Part shown: piece by piece, positions 42,603-53,190 of the stretch
How the letters are laid out: every line of letters begins with the position of its first letter
Numbering within the stretch: the stretch's first letter is position 1
From: Butyrivibrio sp.
GTDB lineage: Bacteria; Bacillota; Clostridia; Lachnospirales; Lachnospiraceae
Direction: 5' to 3'
Assembly (NCBI RefSeq): GCF_017635265.1
Contig: NZ_JAGBLU010000001.1
Coordinates: 1-64,000, forward strand
DNA: 64,000 nucleotides
Notes under the pieces: generated by a model
The model's database searches: none
The model's input: the letters and a program-made list of their open reading frames with translations, nothing else
Told to the model about the DNA's origin: nothing
Program-made: the position numbers and the translations under genes

Positions 42603-44666
42603 TTATCTAAGCTTGAACTTTCCTACAACGCTTGAGAGACTTCTGGATATCTCCTGCTGACGCACAGACATATCCGATACATTATCAACAACACCGGAAA
42701 CTGTGTTTACAGTATCTGTTATCTCTGAACTTCTTGATGCAGTATCCTGTGTCGATTCGGTAATATTCTGAATTGCCGAGCTGACTTCATTCATAGCACC
42801 GCGTATAGTATTGACCATTTCAGCAATTGATCCCGACTGCTGCCCAAAAGATTCTGCATCGCTGCCATATTCCCTTGCAACATTTACAAAATTATCATAG
42901 TCAGACTTAACGGTTTCATTAAGGAACTTCAATAGCTCATTGGTAGCATTTAAAAGATTTTCAAATGCAGCCTGAACATTCTCTACAGTCCCTTGGATCT
43001 GGCCTACAGCCTCCGCTGTATCACCTGCCAGCTTGTTGATCTCAGATGCCACTACTGCAAATCCCTTACCATGTTCGCCGGCTCTTGCAGCCTCAATAGA
43101 CGCATTTAATGACAAAAGATTGATCTGATCTGCTATCTCGGCTATAGAATCAGCAAGGGAACCTATTTCTTTAACAACCTCTGCCTGCTCATTGGCTTCT
43201 TCTACATCTCTTTCTCTTTCAGAAGCTATAGCAGTTGCATGTTCACTTGCCATTCTTGATTTTGCTTCAATATCTGCAGCCTTTTTCTGAATATCGTCAG
43301 CCTGTGTTCTGGTTTCATCAGCCTGAGCAGAGAGCATCTGTACAGACGCATTAACTTCTTCTATGGAAGCATTTACTTCCTCTGTTGCTGCAGAAGCGCT
43401 CATCATTGCATCATTTACACCTGTCATATTACTTCTTATCATCTGGAAATCATTACTTAACTGCTCAGCCATATTTCCAAGATTGGATGATGCATCGCCA
43501 ATTCTTTCGGATTCTTCTGAAACCTGTGTGATAACGGATTTATTGCTCTCATACATGTTATTGAGAGATTGCGACATCTGCCCCAACTCATCATCACTTT
43601 TAGAAGATATACGTTCAATTGTAAAGTCGCCCTGAGCCAGATTCCCTGCAAATGCCTTTACATTGTTTACACTCTTTACTATTGAGAACGCAAGGCCGAT
43701 TATTATAGCTCCGCAAACCACAAGTGCTATAACGCATATAAGAATCAAAAATGACCTTATGGCAATTACGCTTGCATTCATTTCTTTCTCCTGAAGCGTA
43801 ACAGCCAGCTTCCATCCCACATCAGGTACAGTACCGTAGAATAAAAGATACTTCTCTCCATTTTGGATAAAAGATGTAACTCCAATATCTTCAGACATTA
43901 TCTTTGCGCTGGCAGCGGCAAGCGTTGTATTGCTGTCATTTGCTATATTTAAACCAGTAGAAATTTTTTCAGAATCAACATCATACAGATACACTCCATT
44001 AGAATCCAATAGTATCGGAGCTGAATTTTTGCCAAGTGAAATACCTGATACCATGCTTTGAATCGAATCAAGATATATATCTACAGTAATGCATCCCGAA
44101 TAGTAGCCAGCCACATCATATATCGGAGCAGAGCACGTTGCCATTACTTTACCGCTTGAAGGATCATAATACGGATTTGTTATGTTTGACTCTCCCTCGG
44201 AAAGAGAAGCTGCCACTGTGTAGTATTCCTGGTTAAAGTAGTCATAATCAGCATTTGAATACTCATCAGTGTATGTAATTGTATCTCCATCTCTGTACCA
44301 GTAAGGCCCGGCATACGTCTTGTGCTCGTATACGCCCTGTTTAAACCATATTCCTGATCCTGATATAACGTCATTTGACAAAACAGCTTTTTTAAAAATT
44401 GCCTGATATACATCAAGATCTGTGGAGCTGTACGTTCCGCCAACTGTATTGGCAAGAGTTGTCGCCGTTGACCTGAGTGTCATAAGTGTTGCATTGATAT
44501 CACTGACATTTGCCATAATAGATTCTTCAGCCTTTTGCTCGGTCAATGTTTCTATAGCATCCGATGATTTGTTAACGCTGACTGCAGTTACAATAATCAG
44601 TGCCAGTGCAACAGCCGGTATTATTCCCAAAAGCATCTTGGATAGCAGGTTCATTTTTCTTAACAT
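42603..44666 (-). CDS. Methyl-accepting chemotaxis protein with dCache sensor domain
   Basis: A 687-aa transmembrane chemoreceptor: membrane helix 1 (about 10-32), an extracellular double-Cache domain (about 40-290, with [41 protein letters not shown] and [19 protein letters not shown]), helix 2 (about 303-330), a HAMP linker, and the cytoplasmic signalling hairpin (about 400-687). The hairpin tip [34 protein letters not shown] sequence is intact and would bind CheA/CheW. dCache domains of this look often bind amino acids. The gene starts fifteen bases after the peptide-binding lipoprotein gene, so the two are co-transcribed, which suggests sensing of peptides through the lipoprotein. Confidence 0.92.
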   Translation of the reverse strand: MLRKMNLLSKMLLGIIPAVALALIIVTAVSVNKSSDAIETLTEQKAEESIMANVSDINATLMTLRSTATTLANTVGGTYSSTDLDVYQAIFKKAVLSNDVISGSGIWFKQGVYEHKTYAGPYWYRDGDTITYTDEYSNADYDYFNQEYYTVAASLSEGESNITNPYYDPSSGKVMATCSAPIYDVAGYYSGCITVDIYLDSIQSMVSGISLGKNSAPILLDSNGVYLYDVDSEKISTGLNIANDSNTTLAAASAKIMSEDIGVTSFIQNGEKYLLFYGTVPDVGWKLAVTLQEKEMNASVIAIRSFLILICVIALVVCGAIIIGLAFSIVKSVNNVKAFAGNLAQGDFTIERISSKSDDELGQMSQSLNNMYESNKSVITQVSEESERIGDASSNLGNMAEQLSNDFQMIRSNMTGVNDAMMSASAATEEVNASIEEVNASVQMLSAQADETRTQADDIQKKAADIEAKSRMASEHATAIASERERDVEEANEQAEVVKEIGSLADSIAEIADQINLLSLNASIEAARAGEHGKGFAVVASEINKLAGDTAEAVGQIQGTVENVQAAFENLLNATNELLKFLNETVKSDYDNFVNVAREYGSDAESFGQQSGSIAEMVNTIRGAMNEVSSAIQNITESTQDTASRSSEITDTVNTVSGVVDNVSDMSVRQQEISRSLSSVVGKFKLR

Positions 44667-44681
44667 TACAGTGTCCCCTCC

Positions 44682-46520
44682 TTACTCTTCTTCTACATAT
44701 GGCTCTCTGCCAAACTGAGGATCATTATTACCTGAGTCAGTAATAAACATTTCAAGCATGTTTATGGGATCATTGAAATCTGCAAGCCATCCTTCTCTGG
44801 CAACATCATAGTTGCCGTCCTTACGGTTTTGAAGGAAGGTACTCCACTCCTGCTTTACTATTGTCATCTCGATTCCAATTTCAGCAAGATCTCTTTTAAT
44901 GGCTTCTGCCACCAAAACATGAGATTGACTGTCATTAGTCAGAAATTCAAATGCTATGGGCGTATCCTGCGAAAGCTTTCCTTCTGAATCAAAGGTATAA
45001 CCTGCTTCTTCTAAAAGTGCTTTTGCCTCCTGAATTGTTGCATCTGTTTTCTCTGCCGGATAATAGCCTGTAGATGAAGAATCAGGGAATGAATAGCTAT
45101 CGTCATTTGCTTTAAACACTCCTCCATTACCGTCAAGCATTCCCTCAGGTATGAACGAAGTTGCTATAGTCTGGCCTGTCTGGCCGATTTTTTCTACGAT
45201 ATAGCTTCTGTCAACCAAAAGCCCTATTGCCCTTCTCATGGCTGAAGCCTGCATTGATGTCTTTCCGTCAAACAAATGACTGTTTACATTAAAAGCAAAG
45301 TAGTATGTTCCAAGGTTCGGATCAATATGAAATTCCGGATCTGAAGATGAGATAAAGCCTGCTATTTCATCCGTAGGAACAGAATCCGCAAAATCTATTT
45401 CTCCATTTTTGTATTGACTAAAAATCACTTCTTCATCCGATGTCAGAACAAAAACAAGTTCATCTACCGATACATTCTCGGCATCATAAAAGTACGGATT
45501 TTTCACATAGACCATTCTGTTTCCGGGCTCCCACAACTGTAGTGTAAACGCACCACTTGCCACAAATCCCACATGTTCCGCCCAGGCTCCCGGATTAACT
45601 CCGTCAGGATCTGCAGCTTCTACTGAAGGCTGATGCACAGGAAAGAAAATCGGGAATGCCATAAGATCAAGAATATATGCACAAGGTGATGTTAAAGTGA
45701 AGGTCAGTGTTGTATCGTCAACTGCCTTTGCCTTGACTTTTCCATCATCATACCCTGCAAAGTTACTGAACATGTACGCATAATCAGCATTAACGGAAGG
45801 TGTAACTGCTCTATTCCAGGAATATACAAAATCAGATGCTGTTAAAGGTGAACCATCAGACCACTTCAGATCCTTTTTTAAATGGAAAGTATAGTTAAGC
45901 CCGTCTTCCGATACCTCATACGGGTTAGCTTCATCTGCAAGCGCAGGAATGCACTCACCATCAGCATTATAGGTGTAAAGACCCGCAAAAGTGTTAGCCA
46001 CAAGACATGCGCCGTCCACAGAGGAATTAAGCGCAGGATCAAGATAAGTCGGATCAGACGAAAGACTTACTCTTAAGATATTGTCAGTACATCCTTTTGC
46101 ATACATAAAGTATTTTGTACCAAACAATGAAGAATAAATTCCATCAATTGATGCCTTCTGAAGATAAGGATCATTATAATAATACAGTGGAACAACAGCC
46201 CCTGTTGACATTAATATGTCTTCAGCCCGATGCATCATTGCCTCTCGCTCTTTATAATCCGTGGTATTTTTTATATTAAATATCAACTGATTATACTCAA
46301 TCCAATCAGGTGCTGCACTGTTATGCACAGAATTGGTAAGTGTGGTTGGCCAGGTAGTACCACTTACTGAATTTTCAGTATTTGCCTCAACAGCAGAAGC
46401 CGATGCGCTATCTGCAGCCTGACCTACATCTTCGGAATTATCAATTTGCTTTCCACATCCCGTGCAAATACTTAATATCATTGATATAACTATTCCACAG
46501 GATAACACTTTGTTCCACAT
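44682..46520 (-). CDS. Peptide-binding lipoprotein (OppA/DppA family) with C-terminal module moved to the N-terminus
   Basis: A 612-aa SBP_bac_5 family lipoprotein with lipobox CTGC (Cys22). The core (about 147-610) is normal: ILRVSLSSDPTYLDPALN at its start, then WSDGSPLTASDFVYSW, AMRRAIGLLVDR and GWLADFNDPINMLEMF. It ends at SGNNDPQFGREPYVEEE, short of the usual last 80 residues. A segment matching those last residues (AAPDWIEYNQLIFNIKN, then HRAEDILMSTGAVVPLYYYN and YKYF-like GTKYFMY) instead lies at residues 67-142, between lipobox and core. The protein is therefore circularly permuted. No ABC permease or ATPase genes are adjacent; the next gene is a chemoreceptor. ATG 46520 has AGGAGG. 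Confidence 0.85.
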   Translation of the reverse strand: MWNKVLSCGIVISMILSICTGCGKQIDNSEDVGQAADSASASAVEANTENSVSGTTWPTTLTNSVHNSAAPDWIEYNQLIFNIKNTTDYKEREAMMHRAEDILMSTGAVVPLYYYNDPYLQKASIDGIYSSLFGTKYFMYAKGCTDNILRVSLSSDPTYLDPALNSSVDGACLVANTFAGLYTYNADGECIPALADEANPYEVSEDGLNYTFHLKKDLKWSDGSPLTASDFVYSWNRAVTPSVNADYAYMFSNFAGYDDGKVKAKAVDDTTLTFTLTSPCAYILDLMAFPIFFPVHQPSVEAADPDGVNPGAWAEHVGFVASGAFTLQLWEPGNRMVYVKNPYFYDAENVSVDELVFVLTSDEEVIFSQYKNGEIDFADSVPTDEIAGFISSSDPEFHIDPNLGTYYFAFNVNSHLFDGKTSMQASAMRRAIGLLVDRSYIVEKIGQTGQTIATSFIPEGMLDGNGGVFKANDDSYSFPDSSSTGYYPAEKTDATIQEAKALLEEAGYTFDSEGKLSQDTPIAFEFLTNDSQSHVLVAEAIKRDLAEIGIEMTIVKQEWSTFLQNRKDGNYDVAREGWLADFNDPINMLEMFITDSGNNDPQFGREPYVEEE

Positions 46521-46626
46521 TTTGTTACCTCCTAATATATTCCCAAAAACACAGACCCTCTACATATAACTCTATCAAAAAAAAACTATAATTCTACGAT
46601 ATTTCAATTAACTTTTTATTAATTTT

Positions 46627-46664
46627 AAAAAGCCGGAATCTCTTAAACGATCCCGGCTTTTTTT
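46627..46664 (-). terminator. Terminator after the PAP2 gene
   Basis: Hairpin AAAAAGCCGG(G)ATC / GAT(T)CCGGCTTTTT on the minus strand, fourteen bases beyond the PAP2 stop. The plus strand also ends in T7, so it could act both ways. Confidence 0.8.
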
Positions 46665-46677
46665 AACTATTTATTTA

Positions 46678-47340
46678 TTACAACCTGTTATAAACATTAG
46701 AGAAAAGGCTAATATAGCAAAGACTTATCAAACACCCGCCCAAAATATCAGTAAACCAGTGAACTCCGCATACAAGTCTTCCGACAACTGTAAACGCAAT
46801 TATCACAAGGCATGCTACCTTACAAAACTTTACAACCTTCTCATTTTTAATGTATTTCTCAAGCACATACATCAGCGTTCCGAAGATAGTAACAATCAGC
46901 ATTGTATGGGATGATGGAAATGATGCTTCTACATGTTCCGCTCCCGCTTCAATTATTGGCCTGTAATTGACAATCACCTTTTCAAAAAATGCATAAGTCA
47001 CAAGAACCAACGCATACAGGCAGCCAAGACAAAGAATTTCTTTATCAACCTTAACAATACTTTTTCTCTTAATAAGCTGTATCACTCCAAGACACGCAAA
47101 CACTGCAACTACCAGTATTGCAAGTACTCCAAAAATTTCCGTCAATTTATACCAGCCCATATTTATTCCAAAAAAATCATGGATAATTCCATTTACGTGT
47201 GATAAGCCTATCGAAGTTCCTTCAGGTCCGATTGCTGCCACGTCTACATTTTTTACTAAAATAATAAGGATAAGAAAGAGGGCAAAGTTTATTAAAGCAA
47301 ACACGCTCCGAGTCTTTCTCATATTTTCACTTCTTTCCAT
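46678..47340 (-). CDS. PAP2-family membrane phosphatase
   Basis: A 220-aa membrane protein with about six helices and the three PAP2 motifs: K-x6-RP as KVIVNYRP, PSSHT (in FPSSHTMLI), and GRLVCGVHWFTDILGG with the catalytic His. Members dephosphorylate undecaprenyl pyrophosphate or phosphatidic acid/PGP at the outer membrane face; a BcrC/PgpB-like role fits the nearby uppS and cdsA genes but is inference. ATG 47340 has GGAGG six bases upstream; the longer frame to 47358 includes the ribosome site. Confidence 0.88.
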   Translation of the reverse strand: MERSENMRKTRSVFALINFALFLILIILVKNVDVAAIGPEGTSIGLSHVNGIIHDFFGINMGWYKLTEIFGVLAILVVAVFACLGVIQLIKRKSIVKVDKEILCLGCLYALVLVTYAFFEKVIVNYRPIIEAGAEHVEASFPSSHTMLIVTIFGTLMYVLEKYIKNEKVVKFCKVACLVIIAFTVVGRLVCGVHWFTDILGGCLISLCYISLFSNVYNRL

Positions 47341-47410
47341 TCTATGCCTCCTTGCCAATTTCAGATATTATTGAAAAGAATTATTCCGCTACATTTATGC
47401 AAATCCACCC

Positions 47411-50400
47411 TTACTTCATCAGATCAAAAATACTTATCTGATTGGAATCCGGGATATCTCCCAAAAGTCCCATGTCTGACATCTTTTCAAGTACAGTTTG
47501 CGGGCACTTGGTCCTTTGCTTAAAATCATCCTTTGAAAGGAAAGGACCATCTTTGGCCGCTTCCACAATCTGGTCAGCAGCTTTCTCACCCATTCCGTCA
47601 ATACTTGTAAGAGCAGGCATAATCTTGTCTCCGATAACCTGGAAGTCCCTTGACTTAACCTTAAAGATGTCTATAGGAAGGAACTCAATCCCACGCTCAT
47701 ACATTTCTTCAACCAGCCTCATATCACCGTATTCAGCCTGTTGAGCATTGGTAAGCTCATCTTTTTTATTGTTGTACTCGCGCATAATAGCTCTTAAATG
47801 ATTTTCTCCCTGACACATGTGCTCATAGTTAAAAGCCTTTGCCCTTATACTGAACCAGGCAGCGTAAAAAGCCTGCGGAACATATACTTTGAAATATGCA
47901 ATTCGCCATGCCATCATAACGTAAGCTGCCGCATGCGCCTTGGGGAACATATACTTTATCTTTTCACAGGACCAGATGTACCAGTCGGGAACGCCGTGGT
48001 CTGTCATATCCTTTTTCCAGTCGGCCCAGTTGCTTTCTTTCCCCTTGGCAACTTTTCCCTTACGAACAGCCTCCATGATTTTAAAGGATTCAGACTTATC
48101 AAGACCCTTCTGAATAAGATAGATCATAATATCATCTCGACAGCAGATACAGGTATCAATCGTAGCCTTACCTTCCTGAATAAGAGTCTGTGCGTTACCA
48201 AGCCAAACGTCAGTACCGTGTGACAGACCTGAAATTCTTATAAGGTGGGACAATGATGATGGTCCTGCATCGATAACCATCTGCATGGCAAAGTCTGTAC
48301 CAAACTCAGGAAGTCCAAGGCATCCAAGCTTTGTTCCACCAATCTGATCAGGAGTGATATTAAGAGCCGTAGTGTTCATGAAAAGGCTCATAACATTTTT
48401 ATCATCAAGTGGCACAGTCTTGGGGTCAAGGCCTGTACAATCCTGCAAAAATCTGATCATGGTAGGATCATCATGTCCGAGAATATCAAGCTTTAACAGG
48501 TTGTGGTCAATGGAGTGATAATCATAATGCGTCGTAATGGTTGCAGTTGTCATATCATTGGCCGGGTGCTGTACAGGACAGAAAGAGTTAATATCCTCAC
48601 CCACAGGCAAAACTATGATTCCACCGGGATGCTGACCTGTTCCTCGTCTTATACCGGTACAACCCTGAACTATTCTGTTGATCTCACATTTTCTCTTGCT
48701 GGCACCGATTCCGTCGTAATATTTTTTAACAAAACCATAAGCTGTCTTATCTGCAAGAGAAGCTATCGTTCCCGCTCTGAAAGTCTGTCCGTAACCGAAA
48801 ATAACTTCAGTATACTTATGAGCTTTAGACTGATACTCACCAGAGAAGTTAAGGTCAATATCAGGCTCCTTATCACCCTTAAATCCAAGGAAGGTCTCGA
48901 AAGGAATATCGAATCCATCCTTGTTCATCATGGCTCCGCACTTAGGGCATCTCTTATCAGGCATATCACAGCCAGAATTACCGCCATACTTAAGTACTTC
49001 TTCAGAATCAAAGTCACTATATTTACACTTAGGGCACACATAGTGCGGGCTAAGTGAATTAACTTCCGTGATACCTGATGTAAATGCGACAAAAGAGGAA
49101 CCTACAGATCCCCTGGAGCCAACCAGGTATCCATCTTCGTTTGACTTCCAAACAAGCTTCTGGGCGATGATATACATAACCGCGAAACCATTCTTTATAA
49201 TTGAGTTAAGTTCTCTCTCAAGTCGCTCCTGAACTATTTCAGGAAGGTTTTCTCCATAAATTTCATGAGCCTTGTCGTAACAGATCTTAGTAAGGATCTC
49301 ATCACTGTTTTCAATGACAGGGGGACACTTATCAGGTCTTACCGGTGATATGCTCTCGCACATATCAAGGATCTTCCTGGTATTATCTATAACAATTTCT
49401 TTTGCCTTATCGCCACCGAGATAGTCAAATTCCTCCATCATCTCGTCAGTAGTCCTTAGGAAAAGAGGTGCAGGCTCTTCATCATTCATACCCTTTCCGG
49501 CCATGATGATCGTTCTGTATATCTCATCCTCAGGATTTAAGAAATGTGCGTCGCAGGTAGCAACAACAGGTTTGTTGAACTGCTCGCCGAGCTTAACTAT
49601 TTCTTTGTTGATCTCTCTTATGTCATCATCACTGTTGATGTCTTCATATCGCTCTGAATCCACCATGAAATGGTTGTTACCCACAGGCTGGATCTCAAGA
49701 TAATCATAGAAATCCACAATTCTTGCTATTTCTTCCGGAGGTCTCCCCTCTACTACTGCACCGTAAAGCTCTCCGGCACAACATGCACTTCCGATAATAA
49801 GTCCCTCTCTGTGCTTTAAAAGCTCACTCTTTGGAATAAGAGGAAATCTTCTAAAGTAGTCAATATGGGACTCGCTGACAAGGGTATAAAGGTTAACTCT
49901 TCCCAATGTATTCTTTGCAAGGATAATACAGTGATTAGGACGAAGATGTCTTATCATTTCCTTGGTTGGCTTTCCAAGAACATTTACATCGGTAAGCGTT
50001 ACTGCCTTTTGTTCCTCAAGCATTGGAAGGAACTTGTTAAAAATAAGCGCAGTACACTCTGCATCATCAACAGCTCTGTGGTGATGTTCAAGAACTACTC
50101 CCAAAGTCTTGGCTACTGCATCAAGAGTGTGCTTGGCCTGGAGAGGGAAGAAGTATCTTGATAACCACAAAGTATCAACTGTTGTGTAGTCAGCAGGGAT
50201 TCCCAGTTCAAGACAATTCTGGTTGATAAAGCTTATATCAAATCCAACGTTATGTCCTACCAATACAGCATCTTTACAAAATTCCACAAACTTAGGGATA
50301 ATTACCTCCCTTGTGGGTGCATCCATTACCATTTCATCAGTAATGCTTGTGAGCTTTTCAATTCTATAGGGAATAGGCACCTGAGGATTTATAAACTCGG

Positions 50401-51952
50401 AGAATCTCTCAATGATTTCTCCATTTCTTACCTTTACGGCACCGATCTCAATGATCTTGTTTTTTATAGGAGAAAAACCTGTGGTCTCAATATCGAATAC
50501 AACAAAGGTTGTATCTCGAAGTGGCTGTCCCTTGTCATTTACAACAATTTCCTTAAGGTCGTCAACAAGATATGCCTCTACTCCAAGGATCAGTTTAAAG
50601 AAATCCTGTCTCTCGATAGGTGGCTCACCGGCTTCTTTTCTCCTCTTTTTCTCATCGTTAAAGAGGTCTTCCCAGACATGGTTTGCATCTGTAAGAGCCT
50701 GAACAACGCCGTGGTCTGTTATGGCAATACCTGGCATTCCCCACTTATAGGCCTGTTTAACTATATCCTTAACTTCAGAAACGCCATCCATATCACTCAT
50801 CTTGGTATGGCAATGAAGTTCTACTCTTTTTACTTCTGCCCTGTCTACTCTCTTCGTAGTAAAATCAGGGATCTTTTTTACTCCCACAATAGACTGAAGT
50901 GACAACTCATGGTCAAACTTATCAACAGCAGCGATACCTTTGATCTTAAGGAAAGCTCCGGGTTTAATATCCTTTGTGATATCAGGAACATCCTCTGTCT
51001 TTACAAACATCTTTACAGTGATAGAGTCTGTAAAATCAGTTATGTCAAAGATCATGATACTCTTTTCATTTCTGATATCTCTCTGATCATAAGCTGTTAC
51101 TTTACCGTGAACTGTAACTTCGCCAAGCTCTCCTATTAGCTCAGAAAGCTTCATTGTTTCATCATCAAAGTCTCGTCCAAATACAACATCAGGATTATCA
51201 CTTCGTTTGTAGCTTCCGCCAAAGTCTCTCTTTGGAGTCCACTTGCCTTTTGAAAATCCAGCCTTTGTCCCTTCTGCTGCACTCTTTTGAGGTTCCTCAT
51301 TTTTCTGAACTTTTTCTTCAGCAGCCTTTTGAGCTTTTTTCTCAGCAGCCTGTTTCTTCTTTTCCTCGGACTTCTGCTCAAAATCTTCCAGTTTTTTAGC
51401 CATTTTGGCTGACTCGTCAGTATAATCAGGCTCTTTTGTCTCCTTCTGAGTTTCCACAAACTCAGGAGAAATAGCTACGGACAAACCACATCTTTCATTT
51501 ACGATTTTTGATAAAACTCTGATAAGATCGGGAGCCTTCTTTTTGCCAACCACGCTGTTTTCAAGCCTGATGATTACATTTCCATCATTGGGATACTCAA
51601 AATCTGCAGCACGAAAAAGACTATACTCCATATGGTCATAGTCTTTTAATTCCATCTCTATGCTCTCTCTGTAGATATCAAAGAGATTCTGCGGTGTATA
51701 CTGAGCAGACAGACTGAACTTCTCATAGATCTTTATAGTCAGATCCTGTCCGTTAAAGAGCTGCTTTTTTATCCCCTGCTCTGTCTTATAAATATCTGCC
51801 TTATCGATAAGAGCATTGCTGCATATATATATTCTGATAAAATCCTGTTTTCTTGTGGTCGAGACCTTAACAACCTCAGTTTGCTCCATTATCTCTTGAG
51901 TTCGGTCATCAAGCTTAAGACCAGGAAAAACTTCGAAAAACTTCTTCCCCAT
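47411..51952 (-). CDS. polC: DNA polymerase III alpha subunit, PolC type
   Basis: The replicative polymerase of low-GC Gram-positives, with its own 3'-5' proofreading exonuclease. The 1513-aa protein has the N-terminal domain and coiled charged linker, an OB fold (EVTVHGKVTAYDQRD), the PHP domain (ELHCHTKMSDMDGV) interrupted by the DEDDh exonuclease (VVFDIETTGFSP, HNVGFD), the PolC zinc finger (CPKC...CPKCG, 48930-49040), the palm with catalytic PDIDLNFSGEYQ, the fingers, and C-terminal helix-hairpin-helix (LTSIDGMGEKAADQI). Length is slightly above B. subtilis PolC. ATG 51952 has AGGAG. It follows ispG in the expected order, but rimP is 11 kb downstream instead of adjacent. Confidence 0.96.
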   Translation of the reverse strand: MGKKFFEVFPGLKLDDRTQEIMEQTEVVKVSTTRKQDFIRIYICSNALIDKADIYKTEQGIKKQLFNGQDLTIKIYEKFSLSAQYTPQNLFDIYRESIEMELKDYDHMEYSLFRAADFEYPNDGNVIIRLENSVVGKKKAPDLIRVLSKIVNERCGLSVAISPEFVETQKETKEPDYTDESAKMAKKLEDFEQKSEEKKKQAAEKKAQKAAEEKVQKNEEPQKSAAEGTKAGFSKGKWTPKRDFGGSYKRSDNPDVVFGRDFDDETMKLSELIGELGEVTVHGKVTAYDQRDIRNEKSIMIFDITDFTDSITVKMFVKTEDVPDITKDIKPGAFLKIKGIAAVDKFDHELSLQSIVGVKKIPDFTTKRVDRAEVKRVELHCHTKMSDMDGVSEVKDIVKQAYKWGMPGIAITDHGVVQALTDANHVWEDLFNDEKKRRKEAGEPPIERQDFFKLILGVEAYLVDDLKEIVVNDKGQPLRDTTFVVFDIETTGFSPIKNKIIEIGAVKVRNGEIIERFSEFINPQVPIPYRIEKLTSITDEMVMDAPTREVIIPKFVEFCKDAVLVGHNVGFDISFINQNCLELGIPADYTTVDTLWLSRYFFPLQAKHTLDAVAKTLGVVLEHHHRAVDDAECTALIFNKFLPMLEEQKAVTLTDVNVLGKPTKEMIRHLRPNHCIILAKNTLGRVNLYTLVSESHIDYFRRFPLIPKSELLKHREGLIIGSACCAGELYGAVVEGRPPEEIARIVDFYDYLEIQPVGNNHFMVDSERYEDINSDDDIREINKEIVKLGEQFNKPVVATCDAHFLNPEDEIYRTIIMAGKGMNDEEPAPLFLRTTDEMMEEFDYLGGDKAKEIVIDNTRKILDMCESISPVRPDKCPPVIENSDEILTKICYDKAHEIYGENLPEIVQERLERELNSIIKNGFAVMYIIAQKLVWKSNEDGYLVGSRGSVGSSFVAFTSGITEVNSLSPHYVCPKCKYSDFDSEEVLKYGGNSGCDMPDKRCPKCGAMMNKDGFDIPFETFLGFKGDKEPDIDLNFSGEYQSKAHKYTEVIFGYGQTFRAGTIASLADKTAYGFVKKYYDGIGASKRKCEINRIVQGCTGIRRGTGQHPGGIIVLPVGEDINSFCPVQHPANDMTTATITTHYDYHSIDHNLLKLDILGHDDPTMIRFLQDCTGLDPKTVPLDDKNVMSLFMNTTALNITPDQIGGTKLGCLGLPEFGTDFAMQMVIDAGPSSLSHLIRISGLSHGTDVWLGNAQTLIQEGKATIDTCICCRDDIMIYLIQKGLDKSESFKIMEAVRKGKVAKGKESNWADWKKDMTDHGVPDWYIWSCEKIKYMFPKAHAAAYVMMAWRIAYFKVYVPQAFYAAWFSIRAKAFNYEHMCQGENHLRAIMREYNNKKDELTNAQQAEYGDMRLVEEMYERGIEFLPIDIFKVKSRDFQVIGDKIMPALTSIDGMGEKAADQIVEAAKDGPFLSKDDFKQRTKCPQTVLEKMSDMGLLGDIPDSNQISIFDLMK

Positions 51953-52011
51953 TAAAACTCCTAAATATTACATGTACGGAACACGTTCGAACCAGACTTT
52001 GAAATACCTCT

Positions 52012-53076
52012 TTAGGTTCTCACAGCCCAATTATCAAGCTCTTCTTTAAGAACGGCAAGTAGCTGATCCTCAGGCACTTTTTTGATAATCTCGCCATGCT
52101 TTATAAGAAGGCCTTCTCCATCACCGCCTGCAATTCCGATATCAGCCTCTTTTGCTTCTCCGGGGCCATTTACAGCACATCCCATTACTGCAACCTTGAT
52201 ATCAAGAGGATACTTTTGAACCATTGTCTCTACCTGATTGGCAAGTCCGATAAGATCAATCTTTGTTCTTCCACAGGTTGGGCATGATACAACTTCTATT
52301 CCGCCTTTTCTGATATCAAGAGTTCTGAGGATCATCTTGGCTGTCTTGATCTCTTCTACAGGATCACCTGAAAGAGAGACTCTTATAGTATCTCCGATAC
52401 CTTCATTTAAGATAATTCCAAGTCCAACTGAAGACTTAATATTACCTCCATACACAGTTCCTGCCTCAGTAATTCCTACATGAAGGGGATATTTGCACTG
52501 TTTTGCCAAAAGCTCATGGGCTTTAACACACAACATGACATTGGATGACTTAATACTGATTACCATATTGTCATAGCCAAGATCTTCTATTATACCTATC
52601 TTGTCTATAGCGCTCTCAACAAGTCCCTCAGCTGTCACTCCATGGTACTTTTCCACGAGATTTTTCTCAAGAGAACCACTGTTTACACCTACACGGATAG
52701 GGATGTTTCTCTCTTTTGCGCATGAAACTACTGCCGCAATTCTGTCCTTTGATCCAATGTTGCCGGGATTTATTCTGATCTTATCAGCACCGTTTTCCAT
52801 GGCGGCAATAGCCATCTTATAATCAAAGTGAATATCTGCGACAAGCGGAATATGTATTTGTTTTTTTATTTCTCCAAGAGCCTTTGCAGCCTCAAGATTT
52901 GGAACTGTACACCTGATGATGTCACAGCCTGCTTCTTCAAGGCGTTTTATCTGCGCAACAGTACCTTCTACATCCTCAGTTCTGGTGTTGGTCATAGACT
53001 GAATAAGGATAGGATTGCCTCCACCGATAACTCTGTCGCCTATATGCACAACTTTTGTATTATCTCTATATGCCAT
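52012..53076 (-). CDS. ispG: 4-hydroxy-3-methylbut-2-en-1-yl diphosphate synthase
   Basis: Penultimate step of the MEP isoprenoid pathway, an iron-sulphur enzyme in the cytoplasm. The 354-aa protein has the TIM barrel start (VHIGDRVIGGGNPILIQSMTNT, DIIRCTVP) and the cluster Cys residues in SCPTCGRT and MGCAVNGPGEA, followed by GIAGGDGEGLL. ATG 53076 has GAAAGGA. It belongs with dxr and the isoprenoid-using uppS in the same block; an own promoter is likely (53103-53132). Confidence 0.95.
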   Translation of the reverse strand: MAYRDNTKVVHIGDRVIGGGNPILIQSMTNTRTEDVEGTVAQIKRLEEAGCDIIRCTVPNLEAAKALGEIKKQIHIPLVADIHFDYKMAIAAMENGADKIRINPGNIGSKDRIAAVVSCAKERNIPIRVGVNSGSLEKNLVEKYHGVTAEGLVESAIDKIGIIEDLGYDNMVISIKSSNVMLCVKAHELLAKQCKYPLHVGITEAGTVYGGNIKSSVGLGIILNEGIGDTIRVSLSGDPVEEIKTAKMILRTLDIRKGGIEVVSCPTCGRTKIDLIGLANQVETMVQKYPLDIKVAVMGCAVNGPGEAKEADIGIAGGDGEGLLIKHGEIIKKVPEDQLLAVLKEELDNWAVRT

Positions 53077-53102
53077 ACATTTTATCCTTTCTATTCCGTT
53101 TT

Positions 53103-53132
53103 ATTATAGAAATGCAACGAAACAGCAGTTAA
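53103..53132 (-). promoter_or_regulatory. Candidate promoter of ispG-polC
   Basis: Minus strand TTAACT (53132-53127), 18-base spacer, perfect TATAAT (53108-53103), with start expected about 20 bases before the ispG ATG. Confidence 0.45.
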
Positions 53133-53190
53133 TTTACTACATTTTTTTGTTTACTGAAATGGTGATTTTTGATTAAACTGCGCTGAATTA

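Noticed and set aside
40530..47340. Genomic island integrated at tRNA-Glu
   Set aside because: No integrase, no repeated tRNA 3' end and no composition break could be shown; noted only as a possible history.
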